DNA of 64,000 bases, from contig JAVQMD010000002.1 of assembly GCA_032595675.1 (NCBI GenBank), positions 1,054,001-1,118,000 on the forward strand, in the 5' to 3' direction. The stretch is from Candidatus Electrothrix rattekaaiensis. GTDB taxonomy: Bacteria > Desulfobacterota > Desulfobulbia > Desulfobulbales > Desulfobulbaceae. Below the pieces are notes generated by a model that made no database searches, was not told where the DNA came from, and saw only the letters and a list, made by a program, of their open reading frames with translations. Positions 18,181 to 27,844 of the stretch are shown one piece after another. Numbering within the stretch: the stretch's first letter is position 1; each line of letters opens with the position of its first letter. A program made the translations under genes and the position numbers.

Positions 18181-21100
18181 ATGAGTAATCAACAACTATC
18201 TGGTTTCACATCCAAGGCTTGGGAGGCAAATAAAGAGGAAACTGCCAGTATTGTAGAAATTCCCGAGCGTTTCAGGGTTCTTCAGGAGGTCGTGGCCCGA
18301 TATCAGGGAGTGTCAAAGAAGCTGGACCATCTGCTCTATGAGATCAGTCATCCATATCGTAACTGGCAGATGATTATCCCGGAACTGCGTCCCTTTGTCC
18401 TGAAGAATTTCAATCAGTACCGCAGGCATGAGCAGGGGCCTGTCTGTTTTTCCCTGTTTACGGAAATTTTTCTCGACGCCCTCAGTGAAGCGAAAAAAAA
18501 TAGCAAGGTGGTCTCGATAACCATGGAATCCTTGCTGGCCTATGCAGATAAGCTTATCGCCTCCTTGCAAACCGACTCCCTTCCGCAGTATAGGGAGCAG
18601 CTAGACAGTTTTTTCGACAAGTTGGCCCGTCTGGACGAGATTGATGAAACCGTGATGATGTACATGGTCCAGGGGCATCATCCGATGAAAAAGATGGCTC
18701 AGCACTTGATCAGAATTGGTCGTGGACATGAGGATACCTTTTTTTCCTGTGCTCCTCTTGCTCGGCTGATGAAAAAGGTTCTCCAACTTAATTACAGCTA
18801 TTGGCTCAGTGAAGAAAATCCTCAGCCCTGGTTTGAATCACAGTGCGGTTCGTTTTGCGGCAGCTGGCAGGCAGGCTCGTTGTTGGCGAACATCTCTCAT
18901 GATCGTTTTCAGGAGCATCTGGCGGCCCTTGACCTGATTGATATTGAGGAGGATTCCTATCAGGCACTCGGTGAACTCATGGAGCTGCCAGCCCATATCG
19001 ATATTGTTCGTCTGTATCGAAAAATTCCCAAACAGTTGACTCCTGACACCGACGATGAACAGGAGGCCTCATTTTCGGAAAACCGGAAGCTCTTTTTTCT
19101 TTTTCGGATCATGGATACCTCCGGTCTCTCCCTGATTCATGAGGAAAGCCTGCGTGAAATCAACCGGTCTTTGGTCCAGCTCATTCGTAAACAGAGTTTT
19201 GAGGATATTGAGCAGTTTTTTGTTACGACCTTCTACCTCCTCAAGGCTAATGTGCGCAAGTATCCTCATACCTCGTTGCAATGTATCCAGGTGATCGGTG
19301 GCGAGGTGTTTCGGCGCAATAACTCGCGTCTAGTGGAGGCCTTTCTCTTTGAGACGGTTCGCTTCGGGTTTCAATATGCGAATGTTATGGGCGTGGACGA
19401 GGACTGGCAGCCTATTACCAACCCGGCCCATTTGGCCAATATTCGGGTCTGGCTGAGTCTGATCATGCAAGAACCCAAATGGTGTTCCACTCTGTTTTCA
19501 GCCCTGATCATCAATATCAAGCTTTCCGGGACCTGTGTCAAGGATACCGACCTTTTTCAGCGCGATATCACTGATCTGCTCAACCATCCCATCATGCCTA
19601 TTTATAATCTGGCCAAGCAGTTCACTAAGCTGATGCCGGTCTTCTTTAACGAGATCGGAGCTGAAGGGGAACTGCGGGATGTCTCGACAGAGCTTGATGA
19701 GATGCATAAACGGCATGATGTCCTGATCCACTTCCTCCGCAAGCAGTCTCATGTGGAGTCCTCCAATCTGATTGTCGGCTTTATTAAGGCGATTTTTGTC
19801 TTCTGGATAACCCTGGACAAGGACCATCTGCGGCCCTTTCTGCCGGATGAGATTCTTTCTCAGGTGGTCACCGAAGGTCCGTTCATTGATGAACTGCATG
19901 TTCTGAGCGAACGGATTCAGCAAGAGCTGGAGATTTATTCCATGGATGAGGTGCTGGAGTGGAAAAAGGAGGAACGTTCGGCCTGGCTGTCTCGGCAGGA
20001 GGATATCTCGGCGGGGGAGCGAAAGCGGTTTGAGCTGTTGGTCAGGATGTTTAAACTCCTGCATCATAAATACAGCCTCGGCCTGCAAGAGCTGCGCCAA
20101 CAACTGCATCATGCGGCCCAGAGCGGTTTCCCGGAGATGGATAGCCTGTTGGAAGTCCTGGAACAGGGAGATACTTTTACCTGCCTTGATGCCTTGCTCA
20201 CCCAGTTGGAGCACCTCAAGGAGATTATCCTCAGCGAGGAGAAGTTCGCGCCCAAGGAGGAAATCTATTATAAAAGACATATCGCGGTGGATATTCCCTC
20301 GGTCTACGGTCGTTATTCCGAGCGCAAATTCGATACCCTTGGACTGAGTTTCCGTCTAGAGAACCTCGCCAATATATATGTTGAGCGCTTGACCCGATCT
20401 ATAAACCTGGGCTTTATCACACAGGCCACCTTTATTCGGATTTCCCGATGCCTGTTGCTTTTTTTGCGGGCACTGAAGGTGGACGGCATAACCAGTCGGC
20501 GGCTGGATACCTACACCAGCCTGCTCAGTTCCTCCATCACCATGAAGCGTTTTACCTATACCCAACATCTGGACATCGTCCGCGGCTTGTCCGAAGGGGT
20601 TAAGGATGTGATTTATGCCTATTACACCAATGTTCATCAGAATAATCTTTCCATGATTATTCCGCAGATAGGGCAGGAGAATCTGCTCATTAAGTACCGT
20701 TCGCTTTGGGAGGATTCGGACATGCCTTCCACGATCCATCGTCTGTCCGAGTCCTTTTTTCGAGATCTCATCGCCACCACCTTTGGTTTGCAGCATTTGG
20801 ATAACTTCATTACCCGGATCATCCATACCCTGGAGGCCCAAAAGGATATTCTGGATGCCGAGACCATTGATTTGCTCATGACCTATAATCCGGAGAAGAC
20901 AATCTCCTCCTTATATAATGAAAATCTGCGCACCCATAACCTGATCCATCTTGGCAACAAGGGCTTTAACCTGATGGTGCTGGCTAGAGACGGCAAGCCG
21001 GTTCCGCCAGCCTTTATCATTACCACAGAAATTTTTCGCTGCTGGCGGGCCGTGCAGGGCTTTAAACGGGCCAGAGATGAATTTATGCAGCGGGTGCGGG

Positions 21101-22434
21101 GGGCTATCACCACCCTGGAAGAGCAGACTGGTCGTTTTTTTGGTTCGCCAAAAAATCCCCTCTTGCTTTCTGTACGTTCCGGCTCGGCCATGTCTATGCC
21201 TGGCATGATGACAACTATTCATAATGTAGGCCTGAATGAGGAGCTGGTGGAGGAGCTGGTGGCTCATCATCCTGAAAAAAAGTATTTTCTTTGGGATAAT
21301 TACCGTCGCTTTCTTCAGTCCTGGGCCATGGCTGGCGGGGTGGAACGTGAAGAGTTTCAGGAGGTAATGAATGCCCATAAAAAACAGCACGGAGTGCGTC
21401 TGAAGCGGCAGTTTACCCCGGATCAGATGCGTGAGTTGGCCCTGGATTATCAGGCGGCATTGCGCAAGCGCGGACGGAGTGCCCCGGAAGATCCCTGGCT
21501 GCAATTAATCGGGGCGGTGGAAATGGTGCTTTCTTCCTGGAATACCACCAAGGCTACCCAGTACCGCAATCTTATGGATGTGTCCGACGATTGGGGAACC
21601 GCCGTGATTGTCCAGTCTATGGTGTACGGCAATATGAGCGAGCAGGCAGGCAGCGGGGTTTTGTTTACAGCCCATCCTTATCGCAAGGTGCGGCGGGTGG
21701 CCTTGTGGGGAGATTATGCTTCAGGTGATCAGGGGGAGGATATCGTTTCCGGCTTGGTGAACAGCTATCCTGTGTCTGTTGAGCAGGCCGAACTTGACGG
21801 TAGGCCTGTTGATTGCACTCTGGAACGGAAATTCCCGGCCATTTATACCAGACTGCTCGGGATCGCCCGTGATCTGGTCTATACCAAAGAGTGGAATCCC
21901 CAGGAGATTGAATTCACCTTTGAAGGTCCACGAGCTAGGGATCTCTATATCCTGCAGACCCGTGATATGATTACGGTGAAAAAGAAGGAGCGTTTTAATG
22001 TCTTTGTCGAATCAGAGACCCAGCAGGATAATATCTTGGGCAAGGGTATCGGGGTGAGCGGCTCCGCTCTGTCCGGCCTAGCTGTTTTTACCGAAGAAAA
22101 CATCCAGCAGCTGAGACTGGAGCAGCCGGGTGTTCCTCTTGTCCTGATCCGTCAGGATACCGTGCCTGAGGATATCCGGGAAATCTCTATGGCCGACGGT
22201 CTGCTCACGGCCCGGGGTGGTCAGACCTCCCATGCCTCAGTGGTGGCGACTAGGCTGGAGAAGACCTGTGTGGTGGGGTGTCGGGATCTTCAGGTTTTTG
22301 AGAACGGAGAGTATGCTCTGGGCAACGGCGTGCGGATCAGTTTCGGTGACCCTATCGCCATTGACGGTCGTAGTGGCCTGTTTCTGAAAGGCGTGCATGA
22401 GGCTCGGGAAGAGGTGCATATTCTGCCCTTATAA
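18181..22434 (+). CDS. Large PEP-synthase/PPDK-like phosphotransferase
   Basis: A 1418-residue protein. The first roughly 900 residues are a helical region of no recognised family. Residues about 910-1250 match the ATP-grasp PEP/pyruvate-binding domain (NLIHLGNKGFNLM, LLSVRSGSAMSMPGMM, GSGVLFTAHPYRK). The C-terminal swivelling domain carries the phospho-His in RGGQTSHASVVATRL. The PEP-binding TIM barrel of true PPDK or PEP synthase is absent, so the acceptor substrate is unknown; rifampicin phosphotransferase and glucan dikinases share this logic. The ATG at 18181 follows GAGGTGAGG. It may be in an operon with the phosphatase 52 bp upstream. Confidence 0.85.
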   Translation: MSNQQLSGFTSKAWEANKEETASIVEIPERFRVLQEVVARYQGVSKKLDHLLYEISHPYRNWQMIIPELRPFVLKNFNQYRRHEQGPVCFSLFTEIFLDALSEAKKNSKVVSITMESLLAYADKLIASLQTDSLPQYREQLDSFFDKLARLDEIDETVMMYMVQGHHPMKKMAQHLIRIGRGHEDTFFSCAPLARLMKKVLQLNYSYWLSEENPQPWFESQCGSFCGSWQAGSLLANISHDRFQEHLAALDLIDIEEDSYQALGELMELPAHIDIVRLYRKIPKQLTPDTDDEQEASFSENRKLFFLFRIMDTSGLSLIHEESLREINRSLVQLIRKQSFEDIEQFFVTTFYLLKANVRKYPHTSLQCIQVIGGEVFRRNNSRLVEAFLFETVRFGFQYANVMGVDEDWQPITNPAHLANIRVWLSLIMQEPKWCSTLFSALIINIKLSGTCVKDTDLFQRDITDLLNHPIMPIYNLAKQFTKLMPVFFNEIGAEGELRDVSTELDEMHKRHDVLIHFLRKQSHVESSNLIVGFIKAIFVFWITLDKDHLRPFLPDEILSQVVTEGPFIDELHVLSERIQQELEIYSMDEVLEWKKEERSAWLSRQEDISAGERKRFELLVRMFKLLHHKYSLGLQELRQQLHHAAQSGFPEMDSLLEVLEQGDTFTCLDALLTQLEHLKEIILSEEKFAPKEEIYYKRHIAVDIPSVYGRYSERKFDTLGLSFRLENLANIYVERLTRSINLGFITQATFIRISRCLLLFLRALKVDGITSRRLDTYTSLLSSSITMKRFTYTQHLDIVRGLSEGVKDVIYAYYTNVHQNNLSMIIPQIGQENLLIKYRSLWEDSDMPSTIHRLSESFFRDLIATTFGLQHLDNFITRIIHTLEAQKDILDAETIDLLMTYNPEKTISSLYNENLRTHNLIHLGNKGFNLMVLARDGKPVPPAFIITTEIFRCWRAVQGFKRARDEFMQRVRGAITTLEEQTGRFFGSPKNPLLLSVRSGSAMSMPGMMTTIHNVGLNEELVEELVAHHPEKKYFLWDNYRRFLQSWAMAGGVEREEFQEVMNAHKKQHGVRLKRQFTPDQMRELALDYQAALRKRGRSAPEDPWLQLIGAVEMVLSSWNTTKATQYRNLMDVSDDWGTAVIVQSMVYGNMSEQAGSGVLFTAHPYRKVRRVALWGDYASGDQGEDIVSGLVNSYPVSVEQAELDGRPVDCTLERKFPAIYTRLLGIARDLVYTKEWNPQEIEFTFEGPRARDLYILQTRDMITVKKKERFNVFVESETQQDNILGKGIGVSGSALSGLAVFTEENIQQLRLEQPGVPLVLIRQDTVPEDIREISMADGLLTARGGQTSHASVVATRLEKTCVVGCRDLQVFENGEYALGNGVRISFGDPIAIDGRSGLFLKGVHEAREEVHILPL

Positions 22435-22614
22435 GCGGAATCAGGGCATGCTCTTCAGGAGGACAGGCCGGGTTTTCAGATATCCTGCAATACAGAGCGG
22501 ATGTTGATATTGCCGAGCTGTTTGACATCATCGGAATGCTGATGACATATGAAGCATATGAAGAGCCTGGGACTTTTGCGGGGGGCATAAATACATCTTT
22601 TATCAAAAAAGTCC

Positions 22615-22644
22615 TTGTACCTTTTTTTTGTGTTGACCTATAAT
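22615..22644 (+). promoter_or_regulatory. Candidate promoter for the cytochrome-globin gene
   Basis: A perfect TATAAT at 22639-22644 is preceded at 18 bp by TTGTAC. It lies about 90 bp upstream of the start codon. The -35 is weak. The rest of the 302-bp gap (22435-22736) shows only a small ATGA/TCAT-rich hairpin near 22530 and no gene. Confidence 0.45.
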
Positions 22645-22736
22645 AGTTTTTAATAATAAAGGATGGTTGTGAAGAACTGTTTGTGAAGAACAGTGGGTTC
22701 GTGTTTAACGTTAATGAATAAAGAAAAGGAGGAATA

Positions 22737-24641
22737 ATGAAACGCAAATACATTGGCTTGGTAATGGGGTTGGCAGCCGGGTTGGTTGTCGCCGCATTGA
22801 GCTTTGCTCAGGCTGCCGAAAAGCCTGAATTGCTTTCTTTTAAACCGTCAAATCTGCAATGGGAAAAAACCAAGGCCAAATTCACTGCGCCAGCCATTTC
22901 AACCTGTGCCGGATGTCACCCGAAGCAGTACGAAGAGTGGCAGGGCTCAATGCATGCTATGGCTTTCCAGGATCCGATCTATCTTGGTGAGCTGAATCTG
23001 GCTATTAAAGCGGTGGGCAAGGAGATTGCCAAACAGTGTGAGGGCTGTCATACGCCAGCTGCCTTTGTAAGGGGAGAAACAGCAGAGCTGGATTTTGATA
23101 ATCTCAGCCCGCTGGCCAAGGCCGGTGTTTCCTGTGATGTCTGTCATTCTATTAAGAAATTTACCCATTGGGAGAGTCCCTCCCATGAGCCGGAAAACGG
23201 CTCTTTTATCCTTTCTCCGGGCCGAGAAAATGCCGATGGCTCTGCTACCCTGACCAAATACGGCCCTTTCCCCAACTACGAGGGCTGTGGCGGTGGTTTT
23301 CATGAATGTGTTGAATCTCCCAAGCATCTGACGGCGGAACTCTGTGCGGGCTGTCATCATGTTTACCATTACGACAAACACACTCCATATGAGTTTACTT
23401 ATGGTGAGTGGAAGAAGAGTTTATACGCCTTGAACGGTATTCAGTGTCAGGACTGCCACATGGTGGATCTTGAGACCTTTAAACGTTCCGCTGATGAGTT
23501 CATCAAGCCGAAACGCAATGACTACCATCATTACTTCAACGGAGCCAACTTCCTGATGTACTTCCTTGGTAAACTCAAGGCCGAGAAAGAGGGAGATGAA
23601 AAGCTGGCGGCTAATTTGCAGGGGAAGTACGACATGGCTGTAGGGCGCCTGCAGGCTGCTGCTGAGATTGAAATCGATCCGATGTACGACAAGAAGGGCG
23701 ATCTGTACAAGATCAGAGTTCGGGTTCATAATCGGCGAGCTGGACACAACCTGCCGACCTCGTTGACCGCTGTTCGCGAGATGTGGCTTGAAGTTAAAAT
23801 TACGGATAAGAAGACCGGGAAAGTATTGATAGAGAGCGGTTATCTGGATGAAAACGGTGAGCTGGACGGCAACACTCATGTCTTCAACTCCGAGGGGATG
23901 GACATGCATGAGACATTTCAGATTGATCCCTGGAAAGTCGTGTCCTTTGCCAAGAACGATCTTATCCCGCCCAAAGGATATCGTGATATTAACTACACGA
24001 TTCTGTATCCGCCGGGAGAAGGTCATGAGCTGCTTGTTCACGCCAAGCTGCGTTTTCGTCAGGCCAGTCAGTATATGGCTCAAAAACTGCTGACCAATTT
24101 GCCGGACGGTGTTGACCTGAACGAGTGGTATGGTCTGACCGAAATCCCGACTGTTCCTGTGGTTGACATGACAGAGCAGAATGTAACGGTCAAGAGCACA
24201 GGTGAGCCGACCAAGCTACAAACTATTGAACATAAACTGAAAAAGGCGTCCACGCATGTGGAGAATCTGAATAAAAATGCATCTCTTTATGAGAAGCTTG
24301 GCGGACAATCAGCCGTTGACGGGGCGGTTGCGCTTTTTTACAGGAAAGTTCTGGCAGATTCTCGGGTCAATGGTTTTTTCAAAGATATTGATATGAACCG
24401 CCAGATAAGGATGCAGAGGGGATTTCTCACCTATGCCTTCGGTGGCCCGAACAATTATTCGGGGAACGATTTGAGAGCTGTTCATGCCCCTCTTGTGGAA
24501 AAAGGATTGAATGACTCTCATTTTGATGTTATTATTGAGCTTCTTGGGGTTACCCTGAAAGAAATGGGCGTGGAGGATAAGCTTATTCAGCAGGCGGCTG
24601 ACGTGGCCAACAGTGTGCGGAAGGAGGTGCTGAATAAATAA
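22737..24641 (+). CDS. Five-haem c-type cytochrome fused to a C-terminal truncated haemoglobin
   Basis: 634 residues. A signal peptide (1-26) is followed by a cytochrome-c554-like region with five CxxCH haem sites at about 57, 101, 133, 203 and 237. A beta-rich domain (about 300-480) comes next, and residues 516-634 are a group-I-type truncated haemoglobin. The globin has the YEKLGG start, the B10 Tyr near 535 (FYRKV), the QRGFLTYAFGGP block and the proximal His near 583 (RAVHAPL). Export plus haem c suggests a periplasmic electron carrier that delivers electrons to a globin-bound ligand such as O2 or NO. The ATG has an AAAGGAGG Shine-Dalgarno. Domain calls are firm; function is inference. 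Confidence 0.92.
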   Translation: MKRKYIGLVMGLAAGLVVAALSFAQAAEKPELLSFKPSNLQWEKTKAKFTAPAISTCAGCHPKQYEEWQGSMHAMAFQDPIYLGELNLAIKAVGKEIAKQCEGCHTPAAFVRGETAELDFDNLSPLAKAGVSCDVCHSIKKFTHWESPSHEPENGSFILSPGRENADGSATLTKYGPFPNYEGCGGGFHECVESPKHLTAELCAGCHHVYHYDKHTPYEFTYGEWKKSLYALNGIQCQDCHMVDLETFKRSADEFIKPKRNDYHHYFNGANFLMYFLGKLKAEKEGDEKLAANLQGKYDMAVGRLQAAAEIEIDPMYDKKGDLYKIRVRVHNRRAGHNLPTSLTAVREMWLEVKITDKKTGKVLIESGYLDENGELDGNTHVFNSEGMDMHETFQIDPWKVVSFAKNDLIPPKGYRDINYTILYPPGEGHELLVHAKLRFRQASQYMAQKLLTNLPDGVDLNEWYGLTEIPTVPVVDMTEQNVTVKSTGEPTKLQTIEHKLKKASTHVENLNKNASLYEKLGGQSAVDGAVALFYRKVLADSRVNGFFKDIDMNRQIRMQRGFLTYAFGGPNNYSGNDLRAVHAPLVEKGLNDSHFDVIIELLGVTLKEMGVEDKLIQQAADVANSVRKEVLNK

Positions 24642-24682
24642 GAACGATTGAGCATTGCGTAATCGCTTGCGCTGCGATATCC

Positions 24683-24719
24683 AATCCGGCATTTCCTCTC
24701 GGGATGCCGGATTTTTTTT
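24683..24719 (+). terminator. Rho-independent terminator of the cytochrome-globin gene
   Basis: A perfect 10-bp stem AATCCGGCAT/ATGCCGGATT with an 11-base loop, followed by a run of eight T, starts 41 bp after the stop codon. Confidence 0.9.
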
Positions 24720-24838
24720 ATGTATTATGGTCTTTGCCGGAACCTGCCGGAATACTTCTATTGGCGAACAGAGCAGTGCGCACAGAACAGTATACGGTGC
24801 TGTCCGGTTTGATCAGATGGAAAATTTGGAGTGAACTT

Positions 24839-25186
24839 ATGCAGAAAATTGTTATCTTTGCCTTTCAGATCAACCCGTTGTGTTTTGTTCATGTCTTGCT
24901 CAATGCTTTGAGTATGGCTGAACAGGGGCTGGAAGGAAAAATTATTTTGGAAGGAGAAGCGGTTAAATTGGTGCCGGAAATGGCAGAATCAGATCATTTT
25001 CTCCATAAACTGTATACAAAGGCCAAGGAAGAAGGGCTTATTCTCGGTGCCTGCCGGGTCTGTTCCAATAAGATGGGCGTTGCAGAGTCGGTGAAAGCAG
25101 AGAATATTCCGCTGATCGGGGACATGTCGGGGCATCCGGCAATGGCGGAATATATAAAGGAGGGGTATAGGATAATCACTTTGTAG
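24839..25186 (+). CDS. DsrE-like small cytoplasmic protein
   Basis: 115 residues resembling the DsrE/YchN-like fold: an N-terminal hydrophobic strand (KIVIFAFQINPLCFVHVL), GKIILEGEAVKLV, and a late CRVCSNKMG motif with two cysteines. DsrE-type proteins carry sulfur on cysteine, but the exact subfamily here is uncertain. The ATG at 24839 follows a GGAG-like site; a longer reading from 24704 runs through the terminator and is rejected. Confidence 0.65.
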   Translation: MQKIVIFAFQINPLCFVHVLLNALSMAEQGLEGKIILEGEAVKLVPEMAESDHFLHKLYTKAKEEGLILGACRVCSNKMGVAESVKAENIPLIGDMSGHPAMAEYIKEGYRIITL

Positions 25187-25396
25187 GTCGAATTTGCACA
25201 TGGAGAACGCGGAGTGCCGTAATACGTTACGGAGGTCGATATAATCTGTCAAGAATAGCCCTACATAGTTTTCTTTCTCATTACGGTTGTTTTTTTGCCA
25301 ATGGTGTAGTATGAAAAATTATACGAATTTTATTTTTGTTTAATTTTTTATATCTCGTTTTTGGGGATTCCTCGTTATTTTTCAAGAGGTCTTACG

Positions 25397-25678
25397 ATGG
25401 AAGAGAACACGGTCAACTGTTGGGAATTTAAGAAATGTGGCAGAGAGGTGAATGGGGAGAATGTATTGTTATACGGCCTTTGCTCTGCCGCAATTGATTC
25501 GAGTCTTGATGGGATACACGGTGGGAAGAATGGTGGGCGTTGCTGTTGGGTGGTCAAATCTGTATATAATAAGGATAAAAAGTTTGGCTGTCGCTGCACC
25601 GTTGATTACATAGAATGTCATAAATGCAATTTTTACGAGTTGGTCAAGGAGGAAACTGAGTTGATCGTCACGGTCTAG
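25397..25678 (+). CDS. Two-CW-domain cysteine-rich small protein
   Basis: 93 residues with nine cysteines. NCWEFKKCGRE at the N terminus and GGRCCWVVKS in the middle are the paired CW signatures, followed by FGCRCTVDYIECHKCNFYE. Family function is unknown; the cysteine pattern suggests metal or Fe-S binding. The ATG at 25397 follows an AAGAGGT site. Its stop overlaps that of the convergent endonuclease III-like gene by four bases. Confidence 0.75.
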   Translation: MEENTVNCWEFKKCGREVNGENVLLYGLCSAAIDSSLDGIHGGKNGGRCCWVVKSVYNKDKKFGCRCTVDYIECHKCNFYELVKEETELIVTV

Positions 25679-26334
25679 CATTCCTCCACGCCTCCGACCC
25701 CGGCAAGCGGACACCCCCCGCACTGTGGCTTAGACTTTTTACAGAAATGCTTACCCACCTGCACCAGCAAGGCATGGTATTCGTTAAACAAGGCCGTGTT
25801 TTCCTCCAGACTGTCCATAAACATCTCCTGAATCTGGAAATAATCATAGTCCTCGGAAATAATCTCATGGCGCAGCAGGATGCGATGAGTGTAGGCATCC
25901 ACCACGAAAATCGGCTGGCCAGCAGCGTAGAGTACCATAGAGTCTGCGGTTTCCGGCCCGATTCCCTTAACAGAGAGCAGGTGCTCCCGTAGAACAGAAG
26001 TTGGCTGTTGCAGCAGATACTCCAAGTCGTTATCCCACTGTTCCGCTATCATGGTAAAGAGATTCCGCAGCCGCCCGGCCTTGATATTATAATACCCGGC
26101 AGGACGGATATACTCAGCCAGTTCTTCCACGCTGAGGGAAGCCATCGCAGGCAGGGAGAGTACACCTGCCCTTTTCAAATTGGCAATGGCCTTTTCCACG
26201 TTCTGCCAATTGGTGTTCTGAGTCAGGATTGCGCCCACCATCACCTCAAAAGGCGTCTCGCTAGGCCACCAATGCTGGGGTCCGAAATGGGCCAGCAGGC
26301 GGCGGTAGATTTCTTCCAGTTCGTCCGATACCAC
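25675..26334 (-). CDS. Endonuclease III-family DNA glycosylase (HhH-GPD)
   Basis: 219 residues. The helix-hairpin-helix is LLSVKGIGPETADSM and the catalytic Asp lies in VVDAYTHRI. A C-terminal four-cysteine cluster site (HFCKKSKPQCGGCP, then a final Cys) indicates a [4Fe-4S]. The Lys normally found in LPGVGRKTA of bifunctional Nth is Glu here (GIGPETAD), which points to a monofunctional glycosylase of the MagIII-like type rather than classical Nth. It is four bases away from pfkA on the same strand. Confidence 0.85.
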   Translation of the reverse strand: MVSDELEEIYRRLLAHFGPQHWWPSETPFEVMVGAILTQNTNWQNVEKAIANLKRAGVLSLPAMASLSVEELAEYIRPAGYYNIKAGRLRNLFTMIAEQWDNDLEYLLQQPTSVLREHLLSVKGIGPETADSMVLYAAGQPIFVVDAYTHRILLRHEIISEDYDYFQIQEMFMDSLEENTALFNEYHALLVQVGKHFCKKSKPQCGGCPLAGVGGVEEC

Positions 26335-26337
26335 AGA

Positions 26338-27438
26338 CTACTCCTTGTCACCGAGACAGATACCGATGGACCGGGCAGTCAGTACCTTATCACTTTTGAG
26401 ATCCACCTGTTTCCGGCAGCGGATGGCATCTTCCAATAAGACGGCTGACATGGTGGGCGGGGTCCAGGCCACCATCCGATCAAACAAACCTTCCGCAGCC
26501 ATACGCACAGCAGCCGCCCCGAAACGAAGGGCCAGCAGGCGATCAAAGGTGGTCGGTGAGCCTCCCCGTTGGAGATGACCGAGAACCAGTGATCGGGTAT
26601 CCTTACCGATCTTCTTTCTGATTTCCTCGGCCACCCATTCTCCGATACCGCCGAGGACAACCTCTTGCCGTCCGGCCTCTCCCTTGCCGCGATTTCTCAC
26701 CTCGCCGCCTTCTTCCTTGGCACCTTCCGCAACCACAACAATGGAATAATGTTTTCCGTGCAGCTCGTTCTCGCTGATTTTGGTGCAGACCGCATCCATA
26801 TCAAAGGGGATCTCCGGGAGCAGGACAACATCAGCACCGCCTGATATCCCAGAATAAAGGGCAATCCAACCGGAATCTCTGCCCATAACCTCGACAACCA
26901 TGACCCGATCATGGGATTTGGCTGTGGAATGAAGTTTATCCAAGGCATCGGTCGCTGTGGATACCGCTGTGTCAAAACCAAAGGTTCGGTCTGTGGCTTC
27001 GAGATCATTATCAATGGTTTTGGGTACGCCGACAACCGGCATTCCCAATTCCGCGAAACGATGCGCTATTTCCAAACTCCCGTCACCGCCGACAGCGATA
27101 TGGCAATCAAAGCCCATACGTTTAAACCCGTCCATGACCTTCCCGGAGACATCAACCAGCTTTTCCTCATCAGCAAAATTTTTCACTGGCATGGAAAAGG
27201 GGTTTCCCTTATTTGTTGTGCCGAGGATTGTCCCGCCGGTAGATGTTATTCCTTCAACATCAGAGGGCATCAGGCGGACCATCTCATCTTTGTCCAGAAA
27301 CCCCATATAGCCGTGCCGACTGCCGTAGACCTCCCAGCCGAGTTTGGTTGCGGATTTCACTACCGCAAAAATCACCGCGTTCAGGCCAGGTGCATCTCCT
27401 CCGCCTGTGGAAATCACTATTTTATTCATCGTATTCAC
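26338..27438 (-). CDS. pfkA: 6-phosphofructokinase
   Basis: 366 residues of the PfkA family. STGGGDAPGLNAV binds the nucleotide; the catalytic block VPKTIDND and the substrate motif VEVMGRDSGWIAL are intact, as is LGHLQRGGSP. The phosphoryl-donor position is GGDGS, the Gly form typical of ATP use, while the PKTIDND Lys is the residue seen in pyrophosphate-type and mixed-lineage enzymes; donor specificity is therefore not settled. It is followed closely by the endonuclease III-like gene on the same strand. Confidence 0.92.
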   Translation of the reverse strand: MNTMNKIVISTGGGDAPGLNAVIFAVVKSATKLGWEVYGSRHGYMGFLDKDEMVRLMPSDVEGITSTGGTILGTTNKGNPFSMPVKNFADEEKLVDVSGKVMDGFKRMGFDCHIAVGGDGSLEIAHRFAELGMPVVGVPKTIDNDLEATDRTFGFDTAVSTATDALDKLHSTAKSHDRVMVVEVMGRDSGWIALYSGISGGADVVLLPEIPFDMDAVCTKISENELHGKHYSIVVVAEGAKEEGGEVRNRGKGEAGRQEVVLGGIGEWVAEEIRKKIGKDTRSLVLGHLQRGGSPTTFDRLLALRFGAAAVRMAAEGLFDRMVAWTPPTMSAVLLEDAIRCRKQVDLKSDKVLTARSIGICLGDKE

Positions 27439-27634
27439 CTTATTACATGAAGCCTATTATTTTGATTGATCGATACGGCTCAAAAGCCGATAATATAATA
27501 ATCCTAAGAAAGGACGGAAGATTTTGCAACTTTTTTCCCCTCTTATGGAGGATTAATTTTACAGCCTACGCGCTCTTCTTTTGCAGAATCGGTCACCAGA
27601 TGATATTTAATCCCATTAAATGTTTTTTCAGGCG

Positions 27635-27663
27635 TTGACTTATCAAATAAACTGCCGTACGAT
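27635..27663 (+). promoter_or_regulatory. Candidate promoter for the HesB-like selenoprotein gene
   Basis: TTGACT and TACGAT are separated by 17 bp, in the 406-bp divergent gap between pfkA and the selenoprotein gene. It predicts a 5' leader of about 175 bases. The remainder of the gap is AT-rich and without genes. Confidence 0.5.
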
Positions 27664-27844
27664 AAAAAGTAATGTGAATATTTTTATTTTTTCTGTTTTT
27701 TTCGATCCTCCCTGCACCTCTATTGGGCTGTTTAGATCGAAGAAAATTGAGAAGCATAGAAAGAAAGAGAAACAAAAAAGTAAGAGTTTGATTTGATGTT
27801 CTGGATGGATGTCAAATTCAGTTTTTAACAACTTGGAGGTTATT

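Noticed and set aside
19498-20280. 260-codon antisense ORF
   Set aside because: Shadow of the PEP-synthase-like gene.
22352-22753. 133-codon minus-strand ORF over the gap before the cytochrome gene
   Set aside because: It overlaps the end of the PEP-synthase-like gene and the start of the cytochrome gene and has no family signature or ribosome site.
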